From Paralithodes platypus (taxonomy: Eukaryota; Arthropoda; Malacostraca; Decapoda; Lithodidae): a stretch of DNA of 64,000 nucleotides. Made by a program: the position numbers and the translations under genes. Positions 1 to 9,588 of this stretch are shown piece by piece (the stretch's first letter is position 1; every line of letters begins with the position of its first letter). The DNA is taken from the NCBI GenBank assembly GCA_032716605.1, contig CM064506.1:720051-784050 (forward strand). Direction: 5' to 3'. The notes beneath the pieces are model-generated. The model saw only the letters and a list, made by a program, of their open reading frames with translations, did no database searches and was not told where the DNA came from.

Positions 1-110
1 TGCTTTACATTTCATTGTCGCTGGGTGGCTAGGAGTGGCGAATTTTGTATGGGTTCTGCGTGTCAGATTTAGAGCTCATAGTTGGAGCTTCTTAAAAATC
101 TTGGGTGGGG
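1..110 (+). mobile_element. 3' internal end of a Gypsy element (cut by window edge)
   Basis: This stretch aligns by eye with the 3' internal end of the complete Gypsy element at 17212-24984 (compare the reverse complement of 18996-19100). It ends in a purine-rich tract at 94-110 (AAAAATCTTGGG...), directly before the LTR start TGTGACG. The element therefore runs on the + strand and most of it lies left of the window. There is no coding sequence here. Confidence 0.75.
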
Positions 111-1929
111 TGTGACGCTCACCGCTTCCCGCAGAACCGCATGGCTTACTCGCTAGGACTCGCCAGGGCAGAGAATATAGCTACAGTCTACCTATCATTG
201 TGTACTTTCCTTCTCGAGAAAGCTTGGGCTGCAGACAGTTCAGAACTGTTCATTATTTTCGTCTGTCACAATCCTTTCTATTTTATTTAGTCAATTGAAA
301 GTATTGTGTTAAGTAGTTGAATGATGGGAAGGCGAGCGGGAGAGGGAGAGAGAGAGAGAGAGAGACAAGGTGGTGTGACTTGGTAGGGAGTGCGGCGCGT
401 GGCTGGCCCCCTTACATAGGCCTCGCGGGATTCGTTGCCTCCTGCCTAACACTGCCTACTACGCGGCTGCTTACTGGGCGACTGTCGCGCGCCCTCGTGC
501 CATTCTTGCGAACTGGGACTCCAGCAGGTCCATGGGAATATCCTTGTCAGATCCTTCCCAGACAGCATACTCTAAGCATCTCCCTTGAACTGTCCCACAC
601 TCTTGTCTTAGAATCTTTCTCTCCTACTGCCTCTATCATTTCCACTACTTCCTCACCTTTTATTAATATCAATCCCCCTCTGATTCTCTGCACCCACACC
701 TTGAATTGGTGGCCAGACTGTATTATATGCTGGATCTCACATTTCTTATGTACTAGGTTAAGGTTGAAGATAGTCATTGTCTTTTTGGGAGATTGTATTG
801 CTCGGACTGTCTCCATCAATCGCTAATGTTTCTACAGGGTTAAATAATGCTAGACTAGGGATCAGGTACCTTGCTGTTGGTGTTTTCACTGTGTGTAGGC
901 TACTTTTGAGCTACACGACACTACGGATTCTGTGGGTTACCTGGGTGGATCTTTTGTCTGTGTACCTTGGAGTTTAGACTGTGTAGTGCGTGAGGGCTGC
1001 TTGCCTAATCCACCCAACACTGTTCTAACTCTATTTGCTTTTACTTTTGAGGGTCGCCAGGAGGATACTCGATACTTGTGATCGAGAATCCTCAAGAGAG
1101 CACCCCTTCATATTAACGTAATCAGGCTGCACAGACCCAAGGTCCACACTAGGCTAGGAGCTGCCTTGCTCCACCAGAATTCTGTACCTTTGTGAATCCC
1201 AGCTAGACTTTATTAACCCAGGTAGACATTAGCTGGATTAGATCATATACTCTTTTATGCATACCCATTATTTTTACACAAGCATTTTGAGGTCTAGGTT
1301 GCTGTAGAGAGACACAACCAGCATAGACCGGTTTTGTTAATAGGAGTACTACTTTTTCGTGGCGAGCATTATTACTGTTGCACCGCTTATAATATTCTTG
1401 TGTCCAATAACATTATATGTCCAGCCTTTTTGTGTATTTAGCCTACACGTGCATTGTCCTGCCTCCTGCTATTTTGTGGTTCCATTTCCAATACGTTCTT
1501 CTTAGTAGCATCCGACATTATTCAGAAGATTCCTTGTTCGGTGCTTGAGGACTTTACAACACTTTCTTTCATAAAGGAGTGACATATATTATTGATTAAA
1601 GTAACGTTAAGTAAACCTTCTTCTTGTTTGCATTAGATCACTCTTGTGATTTAATTAAGTTAACTATCTTTTCCTTGTGTACCATAACTAAGCAACCATA
1701 TGTTATAGGTAATAGGCTGTTTCAGAGAACATCAGCCTATAGTAGAAGCACATAGATACTGAGAGTTAAGATACCCCGCTATCGCAGATATAACTCTGGA
1801 GGGTACATGTGTTCTTTGTTCGACGGGATTATATATCAGGGGTTGGATCTAGCGTTTCCGTTGTTGCATTTATGCCAGTCTAGTCCAATGTATAAGAGCC
1901 ACTGATTTATACGAGACCCGATCGTAACA
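111..1929 (+). repeat. 3' LTR of a diverged Gypsy element
   Basis: The sequence begins TGTGACG and ends CGTAACA, as do the 1.8-kb LTRs of the Gypsy element at 17-25 kb. It matches them in reverse complement at both ends and in patches between, for example the stretch around 1808-1929 against 17212-17340. The divergence is much larger than between the two LTRs of that element, so this is an older copy or a different subfamily. Because a polypurine tract precedes it, it is a 3' LTR rather than a solo LTR. The small ORFs inside it (105-290, 317-826, 777-977) show no protein family and are taken as chance. Confidence 0.75.
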
Positions 1930-3568
1930 CATAATACAGCCATAACTTGGTGTATTTTTTTCTTTATTTTCATTCTCCTCTTTTCTCCTTCGACTCGTTT
2001 TCTCCGCTGATTGACCCTGAAGGTTCAGCGATCACGTCCTTCTACATCAAGCTTTTCAGATTTGCTCACAGCTTGTAGCAGGCACCAAGTTTGAGGGCGG
2101 TAGTAGGACAGGTCAGCTGGGAGGTGTCCAACAGTCTTCCTGTGAACATCAAATTCTTGGCAGTATCATGTGTGTAAAAAAGTGTTGGTGTCTGTAGTTA
2201 AAAGTTTGGTGTCGTGTAGTTAGCTAACAAATATCCAAGTAATATAATTAAATTTACTTTGGGTGGTGTACCGGTAGTATATATTTACCTAGCTAAAATG
2301 GACAGTAATCAATTTTAGACTGTAAATAATAAAGTTCAATAAAATTATCCATATATGAATATTGGCAAACATAAAGGATTAATATTATTGAGTGTATAGG
2401 CCTACGGCTATCAGATATATTCGTTTGGCACTTATGAATATCTGCGGAGTTGCCGTTAACATTTGCGTAAGCGATCGCATGTGTCACAATTATAGCTACT
2501 TTACATCGCAATGTAAGGGGTAGGCTTTATAATTGTCGCTAAGCTACTAAACTTGTATATCTGTATGAGTTGAACATACATAGAATAATTAAACACTCGT
2601 CACATATAACTAAATTAATTCATATAACGGATATCAAATTTTGGATCCAAGACAGACATTATACACACTCATAAGTAATTGTGAGTTTGAGATTTCCAGT
2701 TTAGAGCAAAAATAGGGAGTTAGGGAGTTAGATGCAACAATGGTCTGAAGTTAACTTTCTGAACATCTGTGTAACCAATATTTAATCCACATCAATATTA
2801 TTGAAACCTCTAGCATTGAGATTTTATTGGTGGGTCCTATTTTTATAGGAACTTATTGGTGCGTCATTTTTCACAACCTGTGTGTATGATTTTTTGTTTT
2901 CATTTGGTTAATTAAACACAGTTAAACACAAATGGATCCGTAGTTATAAATTCTTATACATCGCAATGTATGGTTCAGGTTTTATAATTAATTAAGTGGT
3001 GAGTTCCTAATGAATATTACCTTTGTAATATCAAAAGGGTGTACATTGTTCAACCGTGTAGGCCCTACACATCCAATTTCACATTTTGGGTAAATGAGAA
3101 ATTGTTCATTTGATTACATGTATGAGAGGGTTAAAATTTGGTTGTCAAATACAGTTAAACACAAATGAAGGTATAATTATAATAATTGATTGTGATCAAT
3201 AGTTTCAAAAATTACCATCAATACACATTGAACACCTGTTCACATGTTCGGTGAATGTAGTCAATTATTCAAAAACTAATCCCTTGTGTTTAGATGAATT
3301 TGAGTAATTAAAATACTGGTGTTAAATAGTTTATAAATCAAGAGTAATTTTTAAGAGTTTGAGTAAAGAGTTAGACGTGTTTCGAGTATAGAATTGACTG
3401 TTGGAATGTTAATCTAATTGTATATAGCTATTTTAGCAGATGTGTAGTGAGTGTCTGTGTGTGTGAATTGGAGAAATTAGATATCCAAAACAATATGGAT
3501 AGAAGAGGTTGGATTAATGTAGTATTAATTACTCAAAACACCTAGGGTGAGGTGAGGAAGGTTACATT
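1930..3568. other. AT-rich non-coding stretch, no gene seen
   Basis: The stretch is AT-rich with many stops in all frames. I see no domain-bearing ORF, tRNA-like fold or tandem array. One 72-codon minus ORF (2293-2511) has no recognisable features. This may be unique host sequence or a decayed repeat. Confidence 0.5.
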
Positions 3569-4150
3569 TTAATTTCCCTCACTGCGTAGTGTCATGATTG
3601 GGCGTTGGAGTGAGTTTGGAGTTACTTTGAATTCTGTCCTACGTTTGTGGTATTTAACCTGGTGTATAGAACTGTTTTCCTGGGTACTCCGTACACATTC
3701 CACATTATCTCCTTGTAAACCCCCAATGAGAACTTGATCCATGTGTGGTAGGATAATAAGTTTCACTTTTGACATAGCTTCTAAACCTAGAAGCATGTCG
3801 GTGTTTGTTGGGAATTTCGAAATTACATAGAAAGGCAGATTAGCTGTGTGCACTTCTGTAAATTCTACTGAAAGGGTAACCTTAGCTAAGGTTTCTAGGT
3901 GGTTTCCACTCACAGACATAATCTCGATATCTGGGTAAGATTCTTCGAGGTTCAAGTCCTTCAAGCTTTTAAATTTAGCAAGGCTTATAAGGTTTACTGG
4001 AGAGTCTGTGTCAAGGGATAGTTCTATATCATGAGTACCACACCTTGCAGGTAACATGAGTGTGTTTTCATTAACACTGTAAATTGTGACAGTTTTACGT
4101 TTGGGTGTTTGGCAGGATGCATGTTTTAGCTCCGGCAAAGCAAAGGCCAT
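3569..4150 (-). pseudogene. retropepsin-like aspartic protease fragment of a retroelement
   Basis: The ORF encodes 193 aa. Around residue 45 it has a DTDS motif where retroviral-type aspartic proteases have DTGS, followed by hydrophobic strands and, about 70 residues on, DMLLGLEAM, which resembles the second conserved LLG-type motif of the family. This order and spacing fit a retropepsin domain from an LTR retroelement pol. The active-site Gly is replaced by Asp, so the enzyme would probably be inactive. I see no gag, RT or LTR next to it, so it is an orphan fragment. It could also be a domesticated protease-like gene, but the missing Gly and the repeat-rich setting argue for a relic. Confidence 0.5.
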
Positions 4151-5492
4151 TTTCTCACCAACAGTAATAATTGTGGGAGTTGGTGGATGTGGGAGGAGTG
4201 GGCGTGCTAGCGCGGTGGCTATGTAGTGATATGAAAGAGAAAGTCAGCTGGTGTTGTCTGACGTTCGTTTCGTTAGGGGGATGCATATAGGGGAGGAGGG
4301 GTATAGTGTGCGGAAGGCCAATGTAGTAAGAGGATGAGGGGGTGTGTTACGGTATGAGAATTTGGTAGTGAGATAGCGTGTATGTGTGTGTGTTCACTTA
4401 TTTTCACTGTGGTGTGTTTTTAAATTAATGATAATACATCATGCATACCTGTTGTATTTTGTTACATCAAATGAAGTGTCGATATGTGTAGAGATGTGGT
4501 GTGTAGTGATGTGTCGTCGTACGTCAGGCAGGCCAGGGCGTTGTTGTGTCTGCGGGCTGTTGAAGGCGTCTTGATGTCTGGCACGTTCTATTCACTTAGA
4601 CTGGGTGTTTTCTTGTTTGCTTGTTAGTTTGCAGGTAGCTTGGAGTGGTGAGTAGTGATGATGATGGGGTAGAGATGGTAGGCGGGCTGATGGAGCCTAC
4701 ATGAACTTGCTGTAGACTTGTAGTGATGAAACAGGCAGATATACACAGGAACTGTCTGTAGACTTGAAGGTGACAACGGGCGGATGTAGATTGTAAACAG
4801 GATGTGATGTGTGGAGGTAGGCAGGAAGCTGGTTGGGGCGATGAGTAGACAAGGTAGTGCTGAAGATTGGGTGAACATTTGCTTGATTGTAGGTCGATTG
4901 TTTGAGTATTGGAGTCAGGTAGGGCCAAGTGTTAGTTATGATTCCAAGTGTATGTTCTTTTAATGCAAGGTCGCCATGTAGAAGACCATGAATCGTATGG
5001 TATTCTCGTGCAATATTACATTGCATATTATATATAAAGGGGGTAAAGATAACTAGAGTGTGTTATAAATTATATTGAGTTATAGAGTACAGTTTTATAA
5101 TACTTAGTTGTTAAGGTATTGAGCTTAGGGTAAAAGGGGTTTGATCTAAGTCTCTTGGTGATGCTTAGCAAGTGTGGCAATATGTGGCAATAAGTGCTTA
5201 AGTGGCGTATGGCAGTGTCTAGCTGTAGCCAAGATGAGAGACGGGAGTAGCTGGGATGTGTGTTCTTCTCTGATGGAGATCCCAAGGTAGATTGAGTTCT
5301 CTGTGTCAGTGTGTATAGAAGAGTGAGCCCTTAAACTACCGGTTCCGGTATATATAAGGCGTTTTTGCTGACACACCTTTCAGTAGGTGGGTCAATTGCT
5401 GATTCGAGTTGTGTATTGTTTACATCCTGTGTTGTCATTTGTATTGCTTACTGTGAAAAAAGGCGAAAGTATTGAGTCATTTGAACAAAAAG
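4151..5492. other. non-coding stretch, no gene seen
   Basis: Several overlapping minus-strand ORFs of 70-110 codons occur (4596-5026, 5070-5376), but they are Ser/Thr/His-rich, overlap in different frames and show no domain, so I take them as chance. A GT-rich patch lies around 4376-4395. No RNA gene or array was recognised. Confidence 0.45.
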
Positions 5493-5897
5493 ATGGAGCT
5501 TGTTGCAGGAACTTCAGGTGTAGAAAGTGGGCAGTCCGCAGATGCACCAGCGGTTGTGTTGTCTGCAGATTCCCTACTGGCACTCAGCTACCACAATAAG
5601 CAACTGGCTGCTCAAAAACGTATTACCGTTGAAACTAAGAAGCGCAGACGACTGGAAAGAAGGCAAAATAAATTGAATGAAGTTGCCTCAAAAAGACAAG
5701 AGAGACTACACAAAAAGGATCAGAAATTACAGTTAAAGCTCGAGGCCGCCAATGTTCGTAAAAGGAAACGGCAGGCAAAGGTAACAGCAAATGATTCTAC
5801 CGTAAAAAACCTAAAGAACTCAAGAATTGAGAATCCTGAAGAGCTCAAAGCAGTGCCTACCACCAATAATGAACACTTTGGGTGGCATAACCGATGA
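5493..5897 (+). CDS. small basic coiled-coil protein, probable mobile-element ORF
   Basis: I chose the ATG at 5493 (MELVAGTSG...); the frame is open further upstream only through a TTG. The 134-aa product has a neutral N-terminus (about 45 residues) and then a long, highly charged helical stretch rich in Lys, Arg, Gln and Glu with basic clusters KKRRR and RKRKRQ. These look like nuclear-localisation or nucleic-acid-binding patches. The stop at 5895-5897 overlaps the start of the next ORF (5894) by an ATGA. No known domain was recognised. The following ORF shares sequence with a Helitron-associated ORF at 13.9-14.0 kb, so a role in that element is likely, though this is inference. A host gene remains possible. 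Confidence 0.5.
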   Translation: MELVAGTSGVESGQSADAPAVVLSADSLLALSYHNKQLAAQKRITVETKKRRRLERRQNKLNEVASKRQERLHKKDQKLQLKLEAANVRKRKRQAKVTANDSTVKNLKNSRIENPEELKAVPTTNNEHFGWHNR

Positions 5898-6049
5898 AGA
5901 AAGGATACCCCAGACTTCTGAAGGAAATCGAGAAGCGAGACGAAAACCAACGGAAGGAACAAGGGAAGCGAGACGAAAACTTGCTGAAAGAATTTGCAAT
6001 AATGATACAGGGAGTGCCACCTAGAAAAAAAGCAAAACTATTAGAATAA
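5894..6049 (+). CDS. short coiled-coil ORF shared with the Helitron helicase tail
   Basis: This 51-codon ORF starts with ATG overlapping the previous stop. Its core repeats KEIEKRDENQRKEQ and KRDENLLKE, and it ends in a basic PPRKKAKLLE. Nearly the same DNA and peptide (KEIEKRDKNQRKEQEKRDE) occurs in the minus-strand ORF at 13736-14341, which continues in frame from a Helitron helicase. It is therefore probably the C-terminus of a related protein, separated from the ORF at 5493 by a -1 frame change. Either a frameshift has split one gene or two ORFs are coupled. It is followed within about 50 bp by GC-rich hairpins that could be an element end. Confidence 0.55.
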   Translation: MKKGYPRLLKEIEKRDENQRKEQGKRDENLLKEFAIMIQGVPPRKKAKLLE

Positions 6050-6100
6050 ATACTAATAAGACAAACAGTTCTTTTATTTCACCGTTTTATGTGCAAATAC

Positions 6101-6154
6101 ACCGCCGAAGGCGTCCCACCGGAGGCCAAGCCCCGGAGGGCGAAGCCCGGGCTT
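6101..6154. repeat. GC-rich cluster of GAA-loop mini-hairpins, candidate element 3' end
   Basis: In an AT-rich context this segment folds into small stems: CGCC-GAA-GGCG at 6103-6113 and GGGC-GAA-GCCC at 6138-6148. The latter overlaps a 12-bp palindrome AAGCCCGGGCTT at 6143-6154. An (AT)n tract follows at about 6165-6187. Helitron-type elements carry a short GC hairpin near the 3' end, and the ORF just upstream shares sequence with a Helitron ORF. Confidence 0.4.
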
Positions 6155-6296
6155 GTTATAATACATATATATATATATATATATATAGAGATATATATCA
6201 CTCATCTAGAATATTGATGGAACATAGGGTGACATAATAAGTGATTGAGGCTGGGTTACATGTGTATATTTGAGTATAATATGCATGTTACACAGG

Positions 6297-6393
6297 TTAG
6301 TAAGGCACGTAAGGCACTATATGAATAGCCTATTCTCTTACTAAGAAATTCAGGTTAGTAAGGCACTATATGGAGAGCCTATTCTCTTACTAA
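6297..6393. repeat. two fold-back units (TTAGTAAG...CTTACTAA)
   Basis: Units of 48 bp (6297-6344) and 39 bp (6355-6393) each begin TTAGTAAG and end CTTACTAA, an 8-bp inverted repeat. They are joined by GAAATTCAGG. The same doublet recurs near 7938-8034, 15909-15990, 16847-16928 and 28338-28410. Confidence 0.75.
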
Positions 6394-6415
6394 GAACGAA
6401 GTGGCTACGGTACAC

Positions 6416-6785
6416 CTCCGCCCTTCTGCCTCGTGTGTCCTGCCCAGATACGAGTCACAGCCATCGCCGCGCTATACGACTATGGGACACCACAGTGAGG
6501 CTGGGCTACGGGACACCACTGGTCATAGGAGCACCCTGCACCGTCTAGAGCTCCGCTTCTCCTGTGTGCTCCGCCCTTCTGCCTCGTGTGTCCTGCCCAG
6601 ATACGAGTCACAACCATCGCCGCGCTATACGACTACGGGACACCACAGTGAGGCTGGGCTACGGGACACCACTGGTCATAGGAGCACCCTGCACTGTCTA
6701 GAGCTCCGCTTCTCCTATGTGCTCCGCCCTTCTGCCTTGTGTGTCCTGCCCAGAAACGAGTCACAGCCATCGCTGTGCTATACGA
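6416..6785. repeat. 153-bp tandem repeat, about 2.4 copies
   Basis: The phrase CTCCGCCCTTCTGCC recurs at 6416, 6569 and 6722, giving a 153-bp period with few differences. A piece of the unit is found again around 28140-28190. The plus ORF that runs through it (6401-6895) is an artefact, because 153 is a multiple of three and the repeat lacks stops. Confidence 0.85.
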
Positions 6786-6836
6786 CGCATTATACGAAGC
6801 ATGACCTAGGCTATACGAAGCATTATACGAAGCATG
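6779..6836. repeat. TATACGAAGCAT iterons
   Basis: Three near-copies of TATACGAAGCAT occur in direct orientation within 60 bp. The block reappears in the opposite orientation at 27757-27805. A GA run follows at 6838-6858. The half-site resembles loxP superficially, but this is probably coincidental. Confidence 0.6.
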
Positions 6837-6973
6837 ACAGAGAGAGAGAGAGAGAGAGTTACACACTCACTCTCTCTGAGTCAAAGATTTTTTAGCTAAC
6901 GTCTTGCCATAATCATCAGCAATGAGTGCGCTCACTCTGTCCTATTAAAGAAATCGAGTTGTCAATTATTTGT

Positions 6974-7249
6974 CCACGACATCTTTCACCCACAAAAATT
7001 TAGGAGAGAAACTACCTGGCCAGGCTGCTCTACCTAGAGAGAAACTACCTGGCCGGGCTGCTCCACCCAGAGAGAGTGACTAAACGGCCGGGTTGCTGCG
7101 GCGTCGCCGCTGTACGGGTCCCTGTCGTGATTTTCACACACAAAGCTTTAGGCGATCTTCTGCTGTCCAACGTGAGTTGATGGAACTTGAGTTGGTGGTG
7201 AACCTTTTTTCAGGAGGGTCTAAATTTTTGTGGGTGAAAGATGTCGTGG
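6974..7249. mobile_element. TIR-flanked minisatellite element, copy 1
   Basis: A perfect 29-bp inverted repeat (6974-7002 and 7221-7249) encloses a short run of the 33-35-bp minisatellite (CTACCTGGCCGGGCTGCTCC...), a 13-nt GC palindrome (GCGGCGTCGCCGC near 7099) and about 110 bp of conserved sequence. The same arrangement recurs at 15216-15704 and, without the left arm, at 16202-16633. There is no coding capacity, so it fits a non-autonomous DNA element or a Helentron-like derivative. The TSD was not resolved. Confidence 0.6.
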
Positions 7250-8110
7250 GGAAAATTACAAGCCATCTTTTTTTCGAGAACGCTACTTAACACCTTACGA
7301 GCGGCCTATGCGGTTTATTTATGTGTACCGCCCAGCGGGGTGTTTTTAGCCAAAATAGGGCTGTTTACGTGATCATTTTCATGCCTAAATAAGACCCAGA
7401 ACGTAAAACAAGTATCTATCCCTGAAAGGGCATAAACAGAGCTTTCGAATGACACCATAACGATCCTTGTATGATGGATAGTTTTCTTGCAATAACCGTG
7501 CAACGCGAGTGCAAAAAGCAGGTAATTCGGTACTTTCGGTACATAATTGAGTATGTAGCGAGTGAGAGAGGGAGGAGGGAGCTGAGATTTGTGTCAGTAG
7601 GTTCGCCGCGGTGGTCTGGAGCAGTCATACGCTCGCTAGTCTCCTGCCACCACTTGTCTCTCTCTCAGCCACATTACGTACTGAAATTGCCACTCGAGTT
7701 ATGTCGAGCGCCGCCACATAGTCCAGCTTTATTTAACTCGACTTAAGTGGTGAGCCGCTTTTTAAGGGTTAAAATAATATGAGGGCGGTGTACAAATAAA
7801 AACTGTTTAGAATTTATATTTTATTATTATATCCTTTTTGGGGGGTTATATATTGGTTGTTTGCTATGTAGTCGCCTATATCTCCCACTTTCTTAACTTT
7901 AGGATCGAGTGACCTAAATCTTACTAAAAAATTCAGGTTAGTAAGGCACATAAGGCACTATATGAATAGCCTATTCTCTTAATAAGAAATTCAGGTTAGT
8001 AAGGCATTATATGGATAGCCTATTCTCTTACTATGAACGAAGTGGCTACGGGACTACGAAGCATGACAGAGAGAGAGAGAGAGAGCGTGTAACTCTCTCT
8101 CTCTCCCGCC
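7250..8110. repeat. mosaic repeat body with fold-back doublet
   Basis: This segment is shared with 15705-15990, 16634-16928 and 28195-28400: an AT-rich piece with ATATCCTTTTTGGGGG, a piece with GTGACCTAAATC, then the TTAGTAAG fold-back doublet (about 7938-8034). It ends GAACGAAGTGGCTACGG... ACGAAGCATGACAGAGAG, a short version of the 6395-6858 block without the 153-bp repeats. Positions 7320-7780 are not seen in the other copies and hold no convincing gene. Confidence 0.6.
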
Positions 8111-8618
8111 GGCTTTAGCATCGCCAACAGCTCCGCATTGCCACTGAGAAAACTCGATCCTAATTTGAGTATTTCATATCCCAATTCCCTTTATTCATTG
8201 CATGAACAGTAGTTAAGTGCTTGTTTAACCTCCACATAGTTCTGTAGTTGCCGTGCATGTTATTTTATTGCTTTTCTGACTGATAAACATTGTTGTTTAC
8301 ATTTGTTATCCTAGCTTGTAGCAGACGACGCACGCGCACCTCTAATCGACCTAGCTTTGTATTTTCTTATTAACTCTAGTAGTTATCGTATTCAGTATCC
8401 TACTGTATCTATATATATCTGTAATTTTAGTTGTTGCTTGCATGATCTTGTAGTAACCTTTGACTGATAACTTTGTTTATCTAAATATAATCCTGCTTGA
8501 CTAGCCTACAGTGACACCAGTGCCATCTGTTGATACAGTATATTAACCCCTTGTGTGCAGTTACACTTTATTTTTATATAATCTCTATTTGGTGAATTGT
8601 ATATTTAGTTACATATTC

Positions 8619-8644
<26 letters not shown>
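8111..8644. other. non-coding stretch, no gene seen
   Basis: The sequence is AT-rich and ends in a (TA)n tract at about 8622-8650. No domain-bearing ORF, RNA gene or array was recognised. Confidence 0.5.
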
Positions 8645-8655
<11 letters not shown>

Positions 8656-9430
8656 TAGCTTTTTTAGGTAGGTTATCACCCCTGGTAGCCTACTTCTGCA
8701 TATTTCATACTTTTTTGTTTTTGGTTATTTTTGTTTTCGGTTAGTCTAGGCTATCATCCCTGGTGGCCTATTTCTGTGTACGGTACTTCAATTTTTAAAT
8801 TTTCAGTTAGGCTATCACCGCTGGTGGCCTATTTCTGCGTACCGGTATTTCATAATTTTTGTTTTCGGTTAAATTTGTTTTCGGTTAGTCTAGGCTATCA
8901 TCCCTGGTGGCCTATTTCTGCGTACTTCAATTTTTAAATTTTCAGTTAGGCTATCACCGCTGGTGGCCTATTTCTGCGTACCGGTATTTCATAATTTTTG
9001 TTTTCGGTTATTTTTGTTTTTCGGTTAGTCTAGGCTATCATCCCTGGTGGCCTATTTCTGCGTACTTCAATTTTTAAATTTTCAGTTAGGCTATCACCGC
9101 TGGTGGCCTATTTCTGCGTACCGGTATTTCATAATTTTTGTTTTCGGTTAGTCTAGGCTACCACCGCTGGTGGCCTATTTCTGCGTACTTCAATTTTAAA
9201 TTTTCAGTTAGGCTATCACCGCTGGTGGCCTATTTCTGCGTACCGGTATTTCATAATTTTTGTTTTCGGTTAGGATAGGCTATAACCCCTGGTGGCCTAT
9301 TTCTGTTTAAATAAACATAAAAAAAAATTCGGTTCGGCTATCACTGCGTATTCAAATTTAATTTTGTTTTGTTTTAATTTTCGGTTAGGCTATCACCGCT
9401 GATAACCTATTTGTGTGTATTTCAAATTTT
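8645..9430 (+). repeat. tandem repeat block ahead of the CR1-like LINE
   Basis: Units of roughly 125-140 bp are each made of two related halves that contain GGCTATCACCGCTGGTGGCC or a variant. Landmark AATTTTTAAATTTTCAG recurs near 8790, 8930, 9070 and 9193. The block lies directly upstream of the 20-bp repeats and ORF1 of the LINE. It may be the 5' UTR of that LINE, where tandem monomers often carry promoter activity; that role is inference. Confidence 0.8.
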
Positions 9431-9454
9431 TTGTTTTCGGTTAGGCCTATTTAA

Positions 9455-9565
9455 GTAAGTGAAGTGTTTTTAAAGTGAGTTTAGTGTTTTTAAAGTGAGT
9501 TTAGTGTTTTTAAAGTGAGTTTAGTGTTTTTAAAGTGAGTTAAGGGTTTTTAAGTGAGTGAAGTG
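9455..9565 (+). repeat. 20-bp tandem repeats, about 5 copies
   Basis: The motif TTTTTAAAGTGAG recurs every 20 bp, degenerating at the edges, and ends some 25 bp before the ORF1 start codon. It is probably part of the LINE 5' UTR. Confidence 0.85.
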
Positions 9566-9588
9566 ATCTGAAGAAAGTGATCGTCACC

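Noticed and set aside
111..1929. Solo LTR
   Set aside because: A polypurine tract and 3' internal sequence precede it (1-110), so it is the 3' LTR of an element extending left of the window.
4596..5376. Overlapping minus ORFs of 71-110 codons
   Set aside because: They overlap in different frames, are low-complexity Ser/Thr/His/Leu, and have no recognisable domain or conserved copy.
6779..6836. loxP-like recombination sites
   Set aside because: TATACGAAGCAT matches only part of a lox arm, has no proper 8-bp spacer or inverted partner arm, and no recombinase is present.
6401..6895. 164-codon ORF with internal 51-residue repeats
   Set aside because: Product of a 153-bp tandem repeat whose length is a multiple of three; it is absent from the shorter copy at 8034-8110.
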